From Larix sibirica (Eukaryota > Streptophyta > Pinopsida > Pinales > Pinaceae), in contig NWUY0300000911.1 in the NCBI GenBank assembly GCA_004151065.3, positions 90,083 through 103,147 on the forward strand: a DNA stretch of 13,065 nt, in the 5' to 3' direction. Below the pieces are notes generated by a model that saw only the letters and a list, made by a program, of their open reading frames with translations, searched no databases and was not told the DNA's origin. Position 1 is the first letter of the stretch. Every line of letters begins with the position of its first letter. Below, piece after piece: positions 8,027 through 13,065 of this stretch. Both the position numbers and the translations under genes were made by a program.

Positions 8027-8410
8027 TACTTCTAGTGATCTTGGTAATGCATTTATGTTTTATGCTATGAATGTATGAAATTTAACATATTTTTGTTGTG
8101 TACTTCTAGTTCAGGACTTTCATTGAACAATTAGACCTCACTGCTGATATGGTTTGTTTTTAAGGCCCCTTTGCTGATATGTATGTGTTTGTTTGGTTCA
8201 GGGCATTTGCTAAACATTTGACAACAGACCTCTCATGTTTGCAAACAATTTCACAATGATTCAGAATAATTTTCAGCTCATGGAATTGCATTCATTGCTC
8301 ATGATACATGATGACATTTAATGTTCATAAAATATTAAATATATCTCAGACATGCTATAACAGCCATTCAAAAAGGACAATTAAATCTGATTATACCATG
8401 TTTACAGACG

Positions 8411-8643
8411 TGTAGATGGCGGGTATTTTTGTTCTGCTGTAACAGCGACACAATGAAGAGATAAACTCAGATTTTCAGTGTACCTTCAAGTCTGTAGATG
8501 ACTGTAGGTTGCAGCTACCTTTTTGGACAGTGTACAGCTTCCTTTGTTGCCACAATTTGCATGGGAAAGGTACAGACGGCTCTTCCACAACTCAGCACAT
8601 ACACAACAGTCAAGTTTGCCCTCTTCTCAGCACTGTGGACACC
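8411..8643. repeat. Tandem duplication A, unit 1, in long-repeat copy 2
   Basis: Same as 351-583, displaced by 8060 bases and identical to it as far as I checked. Confidence 0.85.
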
Positions 8644-8875
8644 TGGAGATGGCGCCTATTTTTTCTATACTGTAACAGCGGCACACTGAGGTGATAAACT
8701 CAGCTTTACAGAGTATCTTCAGTTCTGTAGATGGCTGTAAGTTACAGCTATGTTTTAGACAGTGGGCAGCCCCCTTAGTTGCCACAATTTGCTTGAAGAA
8801 AGTGCAGCCAGCTCTTCAACGACCCAACATGTGTACAGTAGTCTGGTTTGCCCTCTTCTCAGCTCTGTTGGACAG
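8644..8875. repeat. Tandem duplication A, unit 2, in long-repeat copy 2
   Basis: Same as 584-815, displaced by 8060 bases. The short inverted repeat falls at 8734-8748. Confidence 0.85.
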
Positions 8876-10653
8876 CAGGATGAATTACAAAGACACTCAG
8901 TCCCCCACGCCCCTCCAAGATGACCAATGCGTCCCACCAATGGACCAATAAATATGAAGTGATCTCAGAAGTAAAACTCAGCAGTTTAGTCACCCTTCTT
9001 TCAGCTGCATAAACTAGTAGAAACAAGAGAAATAATGGATGGTCTGAGTTTCACACCCCTCCAAAGTGAAAATGCCCCTCAAGAGCAGAGTACGCCCTCC
9101 ATTGTTAGCTGGAAACTCCACAAATTTTCACAAATCCTCTGATATACTTGTTTCTCCTCCACGACAATGAAACACAATGAAAATATCTGAGTGATCTTTT
9201 CTCTCACAATCAGCTAGGGTGGATAGTTTCATCACCGAAACCAATTTTCTCTTAGGGTTTCCGTCCCAAGAGCCAAAAGCCACAAGAGCTTCTCAAATCC
9301 TCTTTTTCGAAAATAATTCATGAATAATGAGATAATGAGCCCAACTCCCTTTTATAACTTCATATGTCTTTTCCCTTGTTTTTAAAAATATAAAATGGCT
9401 TTATAAAGCTTTTTATTCAGTTTTCTCCAGAAGTCACTTTTAATTAAAAGCTCATTTTTGCTCCAAAAAACCCCTTTTATCAAAATAATGATAATGTTTG
9501 ATACACAAAGTCGTAAAATTATGTGTCCATGATTAACTTTTCATCCTCTTTCCAACGAGCTATTATACTAAGGTGCCCATTAAACTATTTTACTATAATT
9601 AAGCAACATCCACATCATAGTGCTAGCATCAACCATCCATGAAATTCACCCCAAGAACTAAGCAAGAGCTAAATGAGAGTTCTCCACAAGTTCCGAACAA
9701 GTTTTACAATGATGGAGGCTCTCTTTATACATAAAAAGAGACTAACAAACTCATCAATAGAAAATAATAAAATCCTTCTCTTGACATGGTCAAAATACCA
9801 AAACCTTGAGTCAAGATACCAGAACCCTAACTACTTGCCCAAGAGGAGGGTGCACCACTAGAGTAGGTGAGAAAATCCATGAATAATAAAAAAATAACTC
9901 CAAGAAGTGGCCCTAAAATGCCTCCCAAGTGCAACGACCTCAAGAAAAAGTATACACATGTTTGTCAAATAATCATCAATGGACTATCCTCCATCCATAT
10001 CATCCAAATGAAGTGGATGCTCTTCCCCAAATGTTAGCATGTGTGAGGAAAAGGTCCTCCAACGTCAGACATCTCATCCTTATGGTCAAAGAATGATGCA
10101 AGGAGGCCCTCAATAGTGGATCATTCAACTCAAGTCGAGTGCCAAGTGTATCTCCTTGTCCAATGGTGTTAAAACCCTAGAGCGCTTTAGCCATAATGCA
10201 ACAAATATCCTTCATAATGAGGTAGGTGTGAAGAAGAGAGTGGGACATCCCATAGAAAGGTGTCTCAATGGTCCAAAAATGCCTCCAAATATGTGAAAAG
10301 TGGAGGGCACTACTCAATAAGGGCCAAGCCATCATTAAAGAAGCTCCATCCAAGTGTTATGCCATGCAAATTGTTTAGGGTGCTAGCCCTAGGAAGCCCC
10401 AACAATACACACCTAGGAGAAAAACCATCAAATACATAAGTATAAACAGTTGCCATTACCCTTTGCTTGCTATTACAGGCTTGTCATAATGTCCAGAACT
10501 CCTAGGAAGTGCCCAGAACGACTTTAGAAGGGCCCAAACTACGTAGGATGTATCCAAAAATGCATTAGGGCACCCTCATTGAAAATGAGGTTAATGGGCC
10601 CCAAGGGTAAATAGCAAAGAAGAGAGGTTTGTGACAATTGAGTTATGTGTGTA

Positions 10654-11062
10654 CCTAGGAAATTAAGCATACATGTCACTAATGGTTTTAGGGTGTTGAG
10701 TTTTAGAGGTTACCAACATAGATTTAAGTTCAGATTTTGATTATTATTAAGTTTAAGGCTTAGATGTGAAGGTAATGAGTGCATTTAGGGTGTTGGTGTA
10801 AGTTAAGGTATGTCTCAACACACCAATAGCTTGCTGGTTTTAAGATATCGGATTTAGAAAATAAATAACACCAAGCAAGTAACATGCATTAAAGCCAAAT
10901 AAACACTTACTAAGTTAATTGCTATGCAAGAATGATTTTCCAATGCCGTTGTCCTAGGGTTCTAAGATATATTAGCTCAGATTTGCATGCAAATATTCCT
11001 TTAGATGTAATGCCTAGGATGCATGCTATTTTAACCCAGTGAATGTAAATTCTTTCCTAGTG
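10654..11062. repeat. Tandem duplication B, unit 1, in long-repeat copy 2
   Basis: Same as 2594-3002, displaced by 8060 bases, with the palindrome at 10981-10994. Confidence 0.93.
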
Positions 11063-11482
11063 CCTAGGAAATTAAACATACATGTCACTAATGGTTTTAG
11101 GGTGTTGAGTTTTAGAGGTTACCAACATAGATTGAAGTTCACATTTTGATTATTATTAAATTTAAGGCTTAGATTTGAAGGTAATGAGTGCATTTAGGGT
11201 GTTGGTGTAAGTAAAGGTATGTCTCAACACACAAATAGCTTGCTGGTTTTAAAATATCAGATTTAGAAAATAAATAACACCAAGCAAGTAACATGCACTA
11301 AATCCAAATAAACACTTACTAAGTTAAATAACTTAAATGCTATGCAAGAATAATTTTCCAGTGCCTTTGTCCTAGGGTTTTAAGATATATTAGCTTAGAT
11401 TTGCATGCAAATATTCCTTTAGATGTAATGCGTAGGATGCATGCTATTTTAACCCAGTGAATGTAAATTCTTTCGTAGTGCC
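11063..11482. repeat. Tandem duplication B, unit 2, in long-repeat copy 2
   Basis: Same as 3003-3422, displaced by 8060 bases. The differences between units 1 and 2, including the 9-base insertion, are reproduced here, so duplication B predates the event or artefact that doubled the 5 kb segment. Confidence 0.93.
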
Positions 11483-13065
11483 AAAAGAACTTAAGAAGAA
11501 TGCATTTTAATTGATGGAGAAAGAATAAGTACAAGAGAAATCTGATCGGTGCTTTGATATTGGTCAGGGGAGTTGATTCACCCCGTCTAGCTATTGAGAT
11601 GAAGATGACAGCTGGATTTGATCAAGCATTTGAGCAATCAACAAGGTTAATATAGTTGAGGTGCCTCCTTAGCCACCAACACCCTTCCAACCTGCACACT
11701 GAGAGAGTATCAGTGAATGGAAATCAAAATAGAAGTTCCAAACCCTGCAACCAAGCCAACAAACAAATATGAACTGTAAGAAATAAAACCCAAGAAAAGA
11801 GAAGCGAAATGCAGTGAATTTCTTAGTAAAATTTCTCCCCAAAACCCCCAAAGCGACTTGCACAGTTGAAGAAATCAGATTCATACATCAATAAACAAGT
11901 ATGATTTTACCTCGACATTGATCTACTATCATAGACAAATCATAGAGGAAAGAAAGAGCCAAAGTCCATCCTACTTGCAACACAAGGAACACCATAGAAA
12001 TATTTCAAAATTTAGAACTCTCTTGTATTGCTGTAGAAAACTGTCTCCTCTACAAAATGAGGTTCAATCTCTTTTTAAGGAAGAAGAGAGAGCAAAATCC
12101 CTAATACTAAAATGATTGGGGGCTAAGATCTTCATTTGTATCTCACCCTTTACATCAATGGATGAGATTAAAATACAATATGTTGAGTTTACATGCTGGA
12201 AAATCACCCCCTTGGAGAGAGAGGTGCACTTGTCCAAATGGGCACAAGTGGGGTCACAAAATGCTAAAATATTACATCAATTGTTGAGTTGGATGCTTAG
12301 ATAGGTTCTTTTTCTAATTCATTGGCTAAATTTGATGCCTGCATTGAAAAAAAGAGAGCTGGAAATGAGAAGTTGGCCCCCTAGGAGAGAGTGCACTCCC
12401 CTTGAAGAGAACTTGCTAGATGGGGCCTGAAACCAAGTGGAATTTGCCAAGTAATTGCTGATTTGTCATCTTACTCAACTTTGAAGAGGACCCACTTCAA
12501 TTTTTATTTTCCTGCAGGCATTTAAATTATTTATTGCCATAATCAGGCAATTTTTAAATCAGACTTTAGGAAGTTTGTTCATAATCACCTATTAATTGGA
12601 TTTTGATCAAACCATAAGAGAAATGCTTGGAAGTTGCCATGGATGAAGTCCATGATGCTTTACTAATTGATATCAATCCATACCATGCCAAAAACTGATA
12701 TTAAATCTTCAATTTCTTGTTGTTCAAAATTATTAATTCCGGACTTAGCATTTTTAATTAAAAAACTGAGGAAAAACCATTAATTAATTCCTAATAGTCC
12801 ATATGAGCTGAAAAACACATTGGAAGGATCAAATTGGTTTCCAAAGACTTGAGTATGTTGTATGATGATGAAATATAATCATATACTGTTGGTTGGTCCT
12901 ATTGACCAAGTCAAAAAGTTGAAAATGTCAACTTTGGTCAAAATTGGACAAGTCCAATGAATAAATTAACCACTTTAATGCCTTTGGGAGGACAAAATAA
13001 CATCTTAAATGGCTTAGATTGATAATGAACTAGAGTTACAATACTCACATACAATAATTGTCCAA

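Larger units (their letters stand above)
5006..8060. other. Single-copy part of the 8060-base unit, no recognisable gene
   Basis: These 3055 bases lie between the two long repeat copies and occur once in the window. I searched both strands for reverse transcriptase, integrase, protease, Gag zinc-knuckle (CCHC) and transposase signatures and recognised none. The frames are short and broken. Smaller items listed separately are a TATA-like box, a W-box cluster, a pyrimidine-rich and a purine-rich tract, a (CCAT)5 microsatellite and a polypurine-like G-run. If the long repeats were LTRs, this would be an internal region without coding capacity. If the unit is circular or tandem, the label single-copy only reflects where the window was cut. 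Confidence 0.7.
8061..13065. repeat. Long direct repeat, copy 2 (cut by window end)
   Basis: This is the second copy of 1-5005, same orientation, offset 8060. It runs without visible interruption to the last base of the window, so its right end is unknown. All sub-features described for copy 1 recur here at +8060. Apparent complete identity over 5 kb of non-coding DNA means one of three things: the copies are very recent, they are homogenised, or they are the same physical sequence represented twice, for example a circular contig continued past its origin. Confidence 0.97.

Noticed and set aside
1-8060. rDNA intergenic spacer or organelle plasmid as the source of the 8060-base period
   Set aside because: No rRNA sequence occurs in a full period, and no plasmid polymerase gene is visible, so neither is supported.

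Overview
The window looks like eukaryotic non-coding repetitive DNA, most likely from a plant nuclear genome. This assignment is an inference. It rests on the AT-rich composition, 13 kb without a convincing gene, stop codons in every frame at short intervals, tandem duplications of a few hundred bases, a short microsatellite, and clusters of plant-type TTGAC (W-box) cores. No rRNA, tRNA, CRISPR array, bacterial operon or organelle gene was recognised. No reading frame carries a motif I can name. The longest are about 60-100 codons, several of them open only from GTG or TTG starts, as chance would give in AT-rich DNA.

The dominant structure is a direct repeat at an offset of exactly 8060 bases. 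Positions 1-5005 reappear at 8061-13065 with no difference that I found, and every reading frame in the first copy recurs 8060 bases later with the same translation. The repeat begins at the first base of the window and ends at its last base, so neither true end is visible. The 3055 bases between the copies (5006-8060) occur once. The window therefore equals about 1.62 turns of one 8060-base unit. It could be a circular molecule read past its start, a tandem array, a contig used twice in assembly, or a retrotransposon with very long LTRs. The sequence alone does not decide. A single undetermined base at 8026, 34 bases before the second copy, keeps an assembly join in play.

Layout of one unit (positions in copy 1; add 8060 for copy 2): 1-350 plain AT-rich DNA; 351-815 two diverged tandem units of about 232 bases; 816-2593 AT-rich DNA without a gene; 2594-3422 two closely similar tandem units of about 409 and 418-420 bases, each with the 14-base palindrome ATTTGCATGCAAAT, in a zone rich in CCTAGG; 3423-5005 AT-rich DNA with a W-box cluster and a hairpin near 4842-4881. 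The single-copy part (5006-8060) has a TATA-like box, a second W-box cluster, a pyrimidine-rich tract whose minus strand reads as a Lys/Glu-rich frame, a (CCAT)5 microsatellite, a purine-rich tract, and a G-run followed by AATG near 7909-7918 that resembles a retrotransposon polypurine tract next to an LTR start.

I see no set of genes working together. If this is a mobile element, it is a non-coding, non-autonomous one or a decayed remnant.
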